Position numbers and translations under genes: made by a program. 14,718 nt of DNA, taken from positions 1 through 14,718 of the forward strand of contig URSG01000019.1 of the NCBI GenBank assembly GCA_900550565.1, in the 5' to 3' direction. Source of the stretch: an uncultured Rickettsiales bacterium (GTDB lineage: Bacteria; Pseudomonadota; Alphaproteobacteria; Rs-D84). Shown in pieces: positions 7,156 to 13,976 of the stretch. The notes beneath the pieces were generated by a model that saw nothing but the letters and a program-made list of their open reading frames with translations, was not told where the DNA came from and searched no databases. Each line of letters opens with the position of its first letter. The first letter of the stretch is position 1.

Positions 7156-7661
7156 TGCAATGGTCCCAAGATACAGCAATGCGACGCGCACGCGAACTGA
7201 ATATAGACGATATTCCGTTCGTATGTCATCGCCCTGTATTGGTCCCAGTTGCCCCAGATTGGTTCACGAAATACAAGGCCCTGACACGTCAATTTGTGCA
7301 AACGCTGACCGATTCGGTTGATACGCTGGCATTTATGAATTTACCCCAAGATGAATTTATCGCACTGATTATGGGGTCACGCCTGCCGGATAATTTATCG
7401 TTCAGATTTCGTATTCCGTTGGTATGGGGCGGAAAACTGGCGTTGGAAAATATATTTATGTGCCAAACATTTCCGCACGCGCATAATATGGACCGGTTTA
7501 TAATTGAACAATCTGGCAATGATATGATTTGGTTGCCAAATCCTGCAAAAAAAATTTATGTCCCGGCGCATACCGCTGGCGGTGGCGACGGTGGCAACGC
7601 AACCGAAGACAGGCTGTCTCAAATGGCGGCCCAGATTGCACAATCGCGCGGTATGGAATAA
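7155..7661 (+). CDS. Hypothetical 168-aa protein with glycine-rich tail
   Basis: I do not recognise this protein. It lacks a signal peptide and membrane helix. Notable stretches are FRFRIPLVWGGKLALENI (83-100), a His/Cys cluster CQTFPHAHNMDRF (103-115), IYVPAHTAGGGDGGNATEDR (134-153) and a short amphipathic C-terminal helix. C103, H108, H110 and H139 could form a metal or catalytic site, but this is only a guess from composition. The start overlaps the stop of the upstream membrane-protein gene by one base, which points to coupled translation and a shared job. The next gene starts 17 bases downstream. It is unlikely to be spurious because codon use matches the neighbours and the spacing is operon-like. 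Confidence 0.75.
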   Translation: MQWSQDTAMRRARELNIDDIPFVCHRPVLVPVAPDWFTKYKALTRQFVQTLTDSVDTLAFMNLPQDEFIALIMGSRLPDNLSFRFRIPLVWGGKLALENIFMCQTFPHAHNMDRFIIEQSGNDMIWLPNPAKKIYVPAHTAGGGDGGNATEDRLSQMAAQIAQSRGME

Positions 7662-7678
7662 AGGGAAAAGAAAAAACA

Positions 7679-8116
7679 ATGTCTGAGTGTGATGAATTTT
7701 TATCAACAATAAAATCACGTGGGGCAACACTGGCACCGGCCCCAGGCGCGCGCGCTGCGACATTGGCGAATACGGCATTACAGAATTTGCGTGCTGCAAT
7801 GTTGCCTGCGTTTTTACTGGAAATGTACACCAAGGCCGGCGCAATAAATCTGGGGACTGGATATATTTTTGGCGCGACCGAGGTTGCACGTGGCGCAAAA
7901 TACCCTATCCCAGACATAGTGTCTGTGAACCGCGAATTGACCGCGATAAAAAAGTTGCGTGGATTGACTGTATTTGGACGCAACGATTTATTTTGGTTTG
8001 CGTTTGATTCGTTTGGAAATTGTATGATGTTGGACAATTTGAACCTGGGGGTGTTGCGCAAATATGACAATCCGTATCGCGCAATGTCCGATTGTTTGCT
8101 GGGGGGCAAATTTTAA
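7679..8116 (+). CDS. Probable SMI1/KNR4 (SUKH)-like protein
   Basis: A 145-aa cytoplasmic protein. From about residue 40 the pattern resembles the SMI1/KNR4/YrhA superfamily: a helix with LPAFLLEMYTKAGAINLGTG, a strand with YIFGATEV, PDIVSVNREL, then GLTVFGRNDLFWFAFDSFG with alternating strand residues, and a final YDNPYRAMSDCLLGG helix. In bacteria this superfamily often supplies immunity proteins against secreted polymorphic toxins and also acts as a general binding module. The assignment rests on a recalled pattern, not a search. The ATG at 7679 was chosen over an in-frame ATG at 7529 because the longer version would overlap the preceding gene by about 130 bases with an Arg/Trp-rich, shadow-like peptide. 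An AAAGGGA sequence lies upstream at slightly long spacing. The RHH gene follows after 3 bases. Confidence 0.75.
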   Translation: MSECDEFLSTIKSRGATLAPAPGARAATLANTALQNLRAAMLPAFLLEMYTKAGAINLGTGYIFGATEVARGAKYPIPDIVSVNRELTAIKKLRGLTVFGRNDLFWFAFDSFGNCMMLDNLNLGVLRKYDNPYRAMSDCLLGGKF

Positions 8117-8119
8117 TCT

Positions 8120-8317
8120 ATGAAAAAAATTTCTGTTTCTTTGTCTGGTCATCACACCAGCATATCGCTGGAACCAGAATTTATTGATGCGCTGAACGAA
8201 ATCGCCCTGCGCCAGAAAAAAACGGTCAGTGAAATTATAAACCAAATTGATAAATCGCGCGCGTCGCAAAACCTGTCAGGCGCAGTGCGCGTTTGGATAC
8301 TGAAAAATTATAAATAA
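8120..8317 (+). CDS. Ribbon-helix-helix (RHH_4-type) DNA-binding protein
   Basis: A 65-aa protein that matches the alphaproteobacterial RHH_4 family almost end to end. The strand HHTSISLEPEF (11-21) is the DNA-contacting ribbon, followed by helix 1 (IDALNEIALRQK), the turn KTVSEIINQID (34-44), and the family's C-terminal ASQNLSGAVRVWILKNY (48-64). Such proteins bind DNA as dimers, and many are small repressors, some autoregulating their own operon. It is the last gene of the cassette starting at 6262, so it could repress that operon. That is inference only. It is separated from the upstream gene by 3 bases and followed directly by a terminator. Confidence 0.88.
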   Translation: MKKISVSLSGHHTSISLEPEFIDALNEIALRQKKTVSEIINQIDKSRASQNLSGAVRVWILKNYK

Positions 8318-8320
8318 AAA

Positions 8321-8344
8321 GGCCGGTATTTACCGGTCTTTTTT
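8321..8344. terminator. Bidirectional rho-independent terminator shared by two convergent operons
   Basis: The inverted repeat GGCCGGTA / TACCGGTC (8321-8328 and 8331-8338) has a T-run on the plus-strand side (8339-8344) and, on the minus strand, a T-run just beyond 8321 (AAAAA at 8316-8320 on the plus strand). It therefore can stop transcripts from both directions. It overlaps the stop codon and last five or so codons of the ybeY-lnt gene. Confidence 0.85.
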
Positions 8345-10330
8345 ACGGTTAAAGAATATCGTGGCCGCCGCGGCAAATGTCAGAATTATAATCAACATCG
8401 CATCGCGCCCGATATATCTGTATGGTGTCTTGTGCGCACCACAAACCATACCGTCCATTGCGCCCGTTGCCCCAACATCAATTTGCGAAACAACCTCGCC
8501 ATCGGGCGAAACAAATGCGCTGATGCCTGAATAATTTGCGCGCACAATCGGCAAACCACTTTCAATCGCGTACCGACGCACCATATCCAGATGCTGATAC
8601 GTGCCAGGCGTTGCCCCAAACCAGTTGTCGTTTGTTATGTTCACAATCGCACTGGGGGTCGCACCACGTGGCACCAACGAATCGGTAAATATTATTTCAT
8701 AGCAAATTGCCGGGACAAAACTGAACGCGCCACCGTCCAGATTCATCGTAATAACACGCGCACCATCACCCGGGGTCAGATTGCTTGGCGATGGCATTAT
8801 GCCAAATGGACTGTATTCACCAAACGGCACCAGGTGTGATTTATGATATGTCTGGGTGACCTGGCCTGCGTTATCTGCAACAATCATTGAATTGTATATT
8901 TTGCCATCTGAAACAGATGTCGCACCAATAATGATTGGACGCGCCAACACCGCCGACAATGGCATTTCGTTATCAACCATTGCAAACGGATATGTTGTTT
9001 CTGGGAATACAATTAAATCAGGCACTGCGTCCCCCACCCCATCTTGGGACAACGCAACTAAATTTTGAACATTACGTTGTGCCTGGGCAATGCGATCTGC
9101 ACGTGATGAATATTGCATTTTTGTTGATTGCGATTGCGCCGGCTGAACAATTCTGATAACAGGACGCGATGCGATTTCATCGTCACATTTTGACGCATTG
9201 ATATTGTGCGCGCCCCAGATTCCGCCACATAGCGCGATTATCACAAATATAAAAAATGGCGCACGGGATTTACGGCACAGCAAATCAACCACCGACGCAA
9301 TCAACCCCAATATAACAAATGTCAATCCCATCGCCCCCCACAACGACATAGAATTAGCAATTATCGGCATTGGCAATGTAATATTGGCAATCGGATTCCA
9401 CGGAAACCCAGTCATCACCCATTCGCGCAACCATAAAACCAGTGTCCACGCACCTGCAAAAACAAACGGTCGCGCCGCATACGCGCCACGCACGCGCACA
9501 GCCAAAACAAACGGCCAAACAAATACGACGGCACCAAACAACGCCAAACCAATTAAACTGGGGATTGTCCAAATTGCAAACTGTGACTGTAATTCTGGGA
9601 CAACATATATAGAATGCAATGTCCACCAAAACATAGCCAAACTGTATGTCGCACCAAACGGAATTGCGCGACACCACGCACGCCAAAAACTGGTATTGCA
9701 ATCTGCGCTATGCGCCAGTATCCAGTATCCAGCGCCGATTGCACCCAATGTTAAAAACCATAAATTAAATGGTGCAAAACCCAATGACGCGATCGCCCCC
9801 AGCGCCCCCATCAGCACATATTGCACCCAACCGTTTGGCTTGAATTTGAATCTGTGCAAAAATGAAATAATCCCCGAACCAGGACAACTTTTTTTATCTG
9901 CCTCGCCATCATACGGATTTTTATACCCCAGTTTTTTCATAATCTGGATTTCCAACGGTTCCATCACCGCGGCCTGGTCATCAGTAATATGGTCATAACC
10001 CATCAAATGCAATGTGCCGTGCACAACCATGTGGGCGGTGTGTTCTGCGACTGAAATTCCTGTGTCTGCGGCCTGGGCTGCGACAGTATCCAATGATATA
10101 TAAATGTCACCCAACAATATCGGATCGCCCAATTCAAATGACAAAACATTTGTCGGTTTATCAATACCGCGATATTGGCGATTCAGTTGATGAATTTCAG
10201 CGTCATCGGTCAGGGTAATAGAAACCTCGGCTTTGTTATGTGCCGCACCCAACGCCATACGCACAATTTTTTCAAAATCAATTTTATATTTTTTCCAACG
10301 ATTATCGTTGTAATTTACATACACTTTCAT
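8330..10330 (-). CDS. Fusion of rRNA-maturation endonuclease YbeY with apolipoprotein N-acyltransferase Lnt
   Basis: One 666-aa reading frame joins two proteins normally made separately. Residues 1-140 are a full YbeY: RGIDKPTNVLSFELGD (54-69) and the zinc motif HGTLHLMGYDH with H104, H108 and H114. YbeY is a single-strand endonuclease for 16S rRNA 3'-end processing and ribosome quality control. After a linker of about 25 residues (141-165), residues 166-666 are a complete Lnt, which adds the third acyl chain to lipoproteins. It has seven membrane helices before the nitrilase-type domain and one after (644-660). The catalytic triad is E444 (VFPET), K497 (YHKSHL) and C543 (AICYE). Lnt's N-terminus is cytoplasmic, so the YbeY part would sit correctly inside the cell. 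In many Proteobacteria ybeY, ybeX/corC and lnt are adjacent. Here no corC gene lies between them. The gene is 21 bases downstream of the GH24-TPR gene and has only a weak ribosome-binding site. Confidence 0.93.
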   Translation of the reverse strand: MKVYVNYNDNRWKKYKIDFEKIVRMALGAAHNKAEVSITLTDDAEIHQLNRQYRGIDKPTNVLSFELGDPILLGDIYISLDTVAAQAADTGISVAEHTAHMVVHGTLHLMGYDHITDDQAAVMEPLEIQIMKKLGYKNPYDGEADKKSCPGSGIISFLHRFKFKPNGWVQYVLMGALGAIASLGFAPFNLWFLTLGAIGAGYWILAHSADCNTSFWRAWCRAIPFGATYSLAMFWWTLHSIYVVPELQSQFAIWTIPSLIGLALFGAVVFVWPFVLAVRVRGAYAARPFVFAGAWTLVLWLREWVMTGFPWNPIANITLPMPIIANSMSLWGAMGLTFVILGLIASVVDLLCRKSRAPFFIFVIIALCGGIWGAHNINASKCDDEIASRPVIRIVQPAQSQSTKMQYSSRADRIAQAQRNVQNLVALSQDGVGDAVPDLIVFPETTYPFAMVDNEMPLSAVLARPIIIGATSVSDGKIYNSMIVADNAGQVTQTYHKSHLVPFGEYSPFGIMPSPSNLTPGDGARVITMNLDGGAFSFVPAICYEIIFTDSLVPRGATPSAIVNITNDNWFGATPGTYQHLDMVRRYAIESGLPIVRANYSGISAFVSPDGEVVSQIDVGATGAMDGMVCGAHKTPYRYIGRDAMLIIILTFAAAATIFFNRKKDR

Positions 10331-10351
10331 TTTTATTTTGTCCCGATTTTT

Positions 10352-12235
10352 TTACGCCGTATAATCGTCGCGTGTGGCTAAATCGTGTATATTGCGCATT
10401 TTTGCACGTCCTGTTTTTTTCATTTTTTCGGCCCCAACATTAAATGCAAAACGTTTTAATTTTGCGTTCTTGGCATTTCCAATCTGGGCCAGACCTGTGA
10501 CACGTGTAATATCAGATTGCACGCGCTTATTACCATTTGCCAATGCCAATTTATAATTGGCCAACGCCTTTTGCAAATCGCCCTTTTGTTCATAGGCAAC
10601 CCCAGCATTATAATATGCCGCAGCATATTGTTTTTTATCTTTGATACGTGTAATAATCTGGCGCGCCTGGTCAATCGCCATATCATACATTGCCATTTTA
10701 TTATATGTCGCCGCAATATCATTACGCAACGCAGCATTATCTGGTTCGCTTTTCTGCAATGATAAATATTTTTTCAACGCAACCTGATAGTCGCCTTTTT
10801 TGTATGCAGCGTTGGCACTGGCATACATATCATCACTTACATCCGCCACAGGCGCAGCGTCAATATTTTCTGACAACAGCGTAAATTTTGAAGACGTCTG
10901 TTCGGCATACAAACCCTGAGCCGGCCCCAATTCACATTTGCCATTTTCACATACGGCCAGCACTTCTTTCGGCAGATAATCTTTGACCTTGGGCGCATTT
11001 GCCATAGAGTCACCATTATGATCCACCGGCTTTTTCAGCCATTTATGAAATGCTGCATACAACTGACGATTTGCGCTTCTGTGCTCTTCGTCCCCGACAA
11101 AGAATCTGGCATTTCTGCCGCCAACGCATTTATAAAATTCGTATAATCCGCCCATTGGACAATTCATCAGCATTTGCGGCGTAATGTCGCCAGTCATAAC
11201 GCCCGCCTCTGCCCAACGACGCCAAGAAATTCCAGGGCCACCTGCCAAGAAATTTCCCAATCGTCCGGCAACTGTTTTGGCACTTTTTCCGTGCAACCAG
11301 GCACGTCCAAAACTGGTTTCTGCAACAACCGGATATTGGGCAAAACGTGCGCGCACCAAACTGTCCGGCATATTCACGCCATATTTTTTAAAGTCCTGAC
11401 GCAACAATTCAAAACGTTTCCGATTATTTTTATCATTTGGTTTTTCAATAATTTTTGTCCCGGTATTATATATAACCGACGCCATCAACAACGCCTGTTT
11501 AGTGGTGTTGATGTCAACCTTGTCCACACCGACCTGATAGCAATACATAATAAAATAAGTTTCGCCATTTTCTAAATGCCAACGCGCCAACTCGTATGCG
11601 CGTTCAGTTGTAATTGGCTTGGTATCTTTGGTCACACTGATACCCCCAGGCAACACTGTTGAACCAAAACCGATTGTCCAAATGCCACGGCTGTCTTTAT
11701 ACGGTTTGTGCAGTCCTGTTTCCTTGTCAATTACGACACCTTCCTTAGAGATTAAATCTGCAATTAAAAATGGCGTAATTGGTCGCATCCGTTCCAGATA
11801 TGCCCCGTATGTATTTGGTTGCGCCTGCTGGGTTGTTTGTTCAATATGAACTTCTTGGGGTGGTGCGTATGCAATATCATCTGATTTATCTTTGGCGATT
11901 TTTATTCCGCCCATCGTCGTTATTGCAAACATCAGGTAATATAATAAATGCGATGATAAATTAGGATATTTTTTTAAAATTTCGTCCAGTTTTTTATTTT
12001 CGCCCTTTTTATTTTTTCCAATTTTTTTATTTGCGAACCCGCGTTCCATCGCACGCAATGCATGATTATCCAGCGTCACATATTTGGTTGCCCACAACAA
12101 GAACTGAAACAACGCCGTTGTTGTTATACCGGTCTTGCGCGCAAAATCTTTTGCGTCAGACTGAGCGATTTTTTTCTTTAATTTTCCCATTGCACGATGT
12201 GGTGCGTTCACAACCTTTCTGAATTTTTCAGACAT
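10352..12235 (-). CDS. Membrane-anchored GH24 lysozyme-type domain protein with C-terminal TPR repeats
   Basis: A 627-aa protein. It has a basic N-terminus, a weakly hydrophobic stretch (38-50) and one convincing membrane helix (about 95-112), then a polar linker. Residues about 153-350 match phage-type GH24 lysozymes, which cleave peptidoglycan. Seen are SKEG with E165 as the likely acid, YKDSRGIWTIGFGS (179-192) with D181 and T187, ITTERAYELA (208-217), KQALLMASVIYNTG (246-259) and SWRRWAEAGVMTGD (337-350). Residues 469-570 form about three tetratricopeptide repeats (for example AAYYNAGVAYEQKGDLQKALANYKLAL in parts at 538-565), a protein-binding module. The start at 12235 has GGGGA 8 bases upstream and begins 1 base after the preceding stop. 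An in-frame ATG at 12316 would overlap that gene and is rejected. Its role could be peptidoglycan remodelling or secretion-system assembly. Orientation across the membrane is uncertain. Confidence 0.85.
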   Translation of the reverse strand: MSEKFRKVVNAPHRAMGKLKKKIAQSDAKDFARKTGITTTALFQFLLWATKYVTLDNHALRAMERGFANKKIGKNKKGENKKLDEILKKYPNLSSHLLYYLMFAITTMGGIKIAKDKSDDIAYAPPQEVHIEQTTQQAQPNTYGAYLERMRPITPFLIADLISKEGVVIDKETGLHKPYKDSRGIWTIGFGSTVLPGGISVTKDTKPITTERAYELARWHLENGETYFIMYCYQVGVDKVDINTTKQALLMASVIYNTGTKIIEKPNDKNNRKRFELLRQDFKKYGVNMPDSLVRARFAQYPVVAETSFGRAWLHGKSAKTVAGRLGNFLAGGPGISWRRWAEAGVMTGDITPQMLMNCPMGGLYEFYKCVGGRNARFFVGDEEHRSANRQLYAAFHKWLKKPVDHNGDSMANAPKVKDYLPKEVLAVCENGKCELGPAQGLYAEQTSSKFTLLSENIDAAPVADVSDDMYASANAAYKKGDYQVALKKYLSLQKSEPDNAALRNDIAATYNKMAMYDMAIDQARQIITRIKDKKQYAAAYYNAGVAYEQKGDLQKALANYKLALANGNKRVQSDITRVTGLAQIGNAKNAKLKRFAFNVGAEKMKKTGRAKMRNIHDLATRDDYTA

Positions 12236-12236
12236 T

Positions 12237-12611
12237 TTATTTTCCCCGTTTTGTTTTTCCCAATCCTGATTTTTTTGCGATTTTTGAACGACGCAACGCA
12301 TAGTTCGGCGCAACAAAAGGATAGTCCGCCGGCAGTCCCCATTTTTCGCGATATAATTCAGGCGTCATATTAAATTTACGTCGCAAATAACGACGCAACA
12401 TTATGTGCCACGTGCCATCTTCCAGACATTGGATTTTATCAGGCCGAACAGATGCCGCAATCTGGGCCGGTGTTGCCGCCGCCCCACGCAATGTTTCACG
12501 TGCCTTGGCCACCGCCGCCCCCATAGACAGCCCAGGATTTGCCGCCATTGCCGCCGCGGCCAGATTTGCAACCGCCAACGTAAAATCAGAATTTTTATCA
12601 TTATTTATCAA
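12237..12611 (-). CDS. MucR/Ros-family transcriptional regulator with degenerate zinc site
   Basis: DNA-binding regulator of the Ros/MucR family, which in Alphaproteobacteria controls envelope polysaccharide, motility and cell-cycle genes. The 124-aa form has an Ala-rich helical N-terminus (about 8-53, oligomerisation region) and the C-terminal domain VRPDKIQCLEDG (55-66), then TPELYREKWGLPADYPFVAP (83-102) and IAKKSGLG (111-118). Against the Ros zinc finger (two Cys, two His), C62 and D65 are kept, but the His positions are Y75, K79 and F80, so classical zinc binding looks lost. I chose a TTG start at 12609-12611, because AAAGGA lies exactly 7 bases upstream and an extended -10 at 12642-12650 fits. 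The in-frame ATG at 12665 would lie upstream of that promoter and adds an atypical hydrophobic N-terminus. It heads an operon with the GH24-TPR and ybeY-lnt genes. Confidence 0.88.
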   Translation of the reverse strand: MINNDKNSDFTLAVANLAAAAMAANPGLSMGAAVAKARETLRGAAATPAQIAASVRPDKIQCLEDGTWHIMLRRYLRRKFNMTPELYREKWGLPADYPFVAPNYALRRSKIAKKSGLGKTKRGK

Positions 12612-12618
12612 TTGATAA

Positions 12619-12624
12619 TCCTTT
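12619..12624 (-). promoter_or_regulatory. Ribosome-binding site selecting a TTG start for the MucR-like gene
   Basis: AAAGGA on the minus strand is 7 bases from the TTG at 12609-12611. No comparable site precedes the other in-frame start candidates, so this site decides the start. Confidence 0.65.
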
Positions 12625-12641
12625 GATTTTCTAATACAGTT

Positions 12642-12650
12642 ATTATACCA
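12642..12650 (-). promoter_or_regulatory. Extended -10 promoter of the MucR-like operon
   Basis: On the minus strand TGGTATAAT is a perfect extended -10 element (TGnTATAAT). No good -35 is found at normal spacing, which extended -10 promoters tolerate. Transcription would start near 12635, giving a leader of about 24 nt that contains the ribosome-binding site. Confidence 0.5.
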
Positions 12651-12692
12651 CAAAATAAATGACAAATAAAATCAAAGTAAAACAAATATAAA

Positions 12693-13973
12693 ATGCCAAC
12701 CGATACCAGACCACTTGCAGATTTAATGCGTCCACAAACGATTGATGACGTTATTGGCCAGACGCAACTGTTGGGCGAAAACGGCCTGGTGCGCCGTATG
12801 GTTGACAATCATAAATTATCAAATTTGATTTTGTGGGGGCCGCCGGGTTGCGGAAAAACCACAATCGCGCGCGCATTGGCAAATTCAATAGATATGGACT
12901 TTGTGCCAATGTCGGCGGTATTTTCTGGCACGCCCGATATAAAAAAGGCGATGGAAACCGCGAAACTGAATAAAAATCTGGGACGCAATACCCTGTTGTT
13001 CATTGACGAAATTCATCGTTTTAATAAAACCCAGCAAGATACACTGTTGCCCTATCTAGAAGATGGCACGGTTGTATTTATGGGCGCAACAACCGAAAAC
13101 CCCAGTTTTAATTTAAACAACGCGTTGTTGTCACGTTGTCACGTTGGCGTTCTGTCGGGATTGTCACGCGACGATTTAATGGAATTGATAAATCGTGCTG
13201 AAAAATTTACGGGGAAAAAATTACCCCTGAACGAAGATGCACGCGCCCACCTGGCCGAAATTGCCGATGGCGATGCACGTTTCTTGTTGAATACGATTGA
13301 ATATTTAATCAACGCGAATTTCAAACATACCTTGGACGCAGATGGTTTGGACGCGGCCGTTCAAAAGCGCGCGCCATTGTCTGATAAATCTGGGGACGAA
13401 CATTATAATTTAATTTCTGCCGTGCATAAATCGCTGCGCGCATCAGATACAGACGCCGCATTGTATTGGACAGCGCGTATGATGACATCGGGCCAAGACC
13501 CAATGTATCTGTTTCGTCGCCTGGCACGTTTCGCAATGGAAGATGTCGGTCTGGCCGATCCAAACGCGATGCAAATTGCGTTGTCTGCGTGGCAACTGTA
13601 TGAAAGAATGGGCAGTCCCGAAGGTGACCTGGCACTGACCGAACTGGTAATTTATTTAGGTACTGCACCAAAAAGCATTGGAAATTATCGCGCCCAAAAC
13701 GCGGCGTATGCCGCGGCACGCGCCACAGGCAGCGTTCCACCCCCAAAAAATATTTTAAACGCCCCAACAAAAATGATGAAAAATCTGGGATATGGTGCTG
13801 GGTATATTTATGACCCAGATACTGCAACTGGGTTTTCGGGCCAAAATTGTTTTCCAGAATCAATGCCACGTCAAAAATTCTATAACCCGGTTGAACGCGG
13901 TTTTGAACGCGAAATTAAAAAGCGTCTGGAATATTGGGACACATTGCGCGAAAAACTGAATTCAAAAAAGTAA
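12693..13973 (+). CDS. rarA: Replication-associated recombination AAA+ ATPase RarA (MgsA)
   Basis: RarA/MgsA belongs to the clamp-loader-like AAA+ family (Mgs1/WRNIP1) and acts at stalled replication forks, interacting with SSB and opening duplex ends. The 426-aa length is normal. The N-terminal RPLADLMRPQTIDDVIGQ (6-23) is characteristic. Walker A is GPPGCGKTT (49-57), Walker B LLFIDEIHRF (101-110), sensor 1 GATTENPSF (131-139), and the arginine finger is in LLSRCH (145-150). The C-terminal half has family stretches such as DPMYLFRRLARFAMEDVGLADP and the RGFEREIKKRLEYW end. The ATG at 12693 is preceded by an A-rich leader with no Shine-Dalgarno sequence, and the promoter is not clear. It is divergent from the MucR-like operon and ends 3 bases from the converging barrel-protein gene. 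Confidence 0.96.
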   Translation: MPTDTRPLADLMRPQTIDDVIGQTQLLGENGLVRRMVDNHKLSNLILWGPPGCGKTTIARALANSIDMDFVPMSAVFSGTPDIKKAMETAKLNKNLGRNTLLFIDEIHRFNKTQQDTLLPYLEDGTVVFMGATTENPSFNLNNALLSRCHVGVLSGLSRDDLMELINRAEKFTGKKLPLNEDARAHLAEIADGDARFLLNTIEYLINANFKHTLDADGLDAAVQKRAPLSDKSGDEHYNLISAVHKSLRASDTDAALYWTARMMTSGQDPMYLFRRLARFAMEDVGLADPNAMQIALSAWQLYERMGSPEGDLALTELVIYLGTAPKSIGNYRAQNAAYAAARATGSVPPPKNILNAPTKMMKNLGYGAGYIYDPDTATGFSGQNCFPESMPRQKFYNPVERGFEREIKKRLEYWDTLREKLNSKK

Positions 13974-13976
13974 GAA

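Noticed and set aside
7498..8109. 203-aa minus-strand open frame
   Set aside because: Antisense to the 168-aa and SUKH-like genes, which form a coherent operon on the other strand.
9840..9920. YbeY-Lnt junction as an assembly or frameshift artefact
   Set aside because: The frame stays open with normal codon use and a natural hydrophilic linker, and both domains are complete. Reads would still be needed to exclude an error.
9198..9998. 266-aa plus-strand open frame
   Set aside because: It lies wholly antisense to the well-supported ybeY-lnt gene and has low-complexity Asn/Ala/Ile-rich composition typical of a shadow frame.
10352..12316. Longer GH24-TPR protein starting at 12316
   Set aside because: The extra 27 residues overlap the MucR-like coding end. 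The ATG at 12235 has a good ribosome-binding site and 1-bp operon spacing.
12237..12665. MucR-like protein starting at the ATG at 12665
   Set aside because: That start lies upstream of the extended -10 promoter, lacks a ribosome-binding site and adds an atypical hydrophobic N-terminus.
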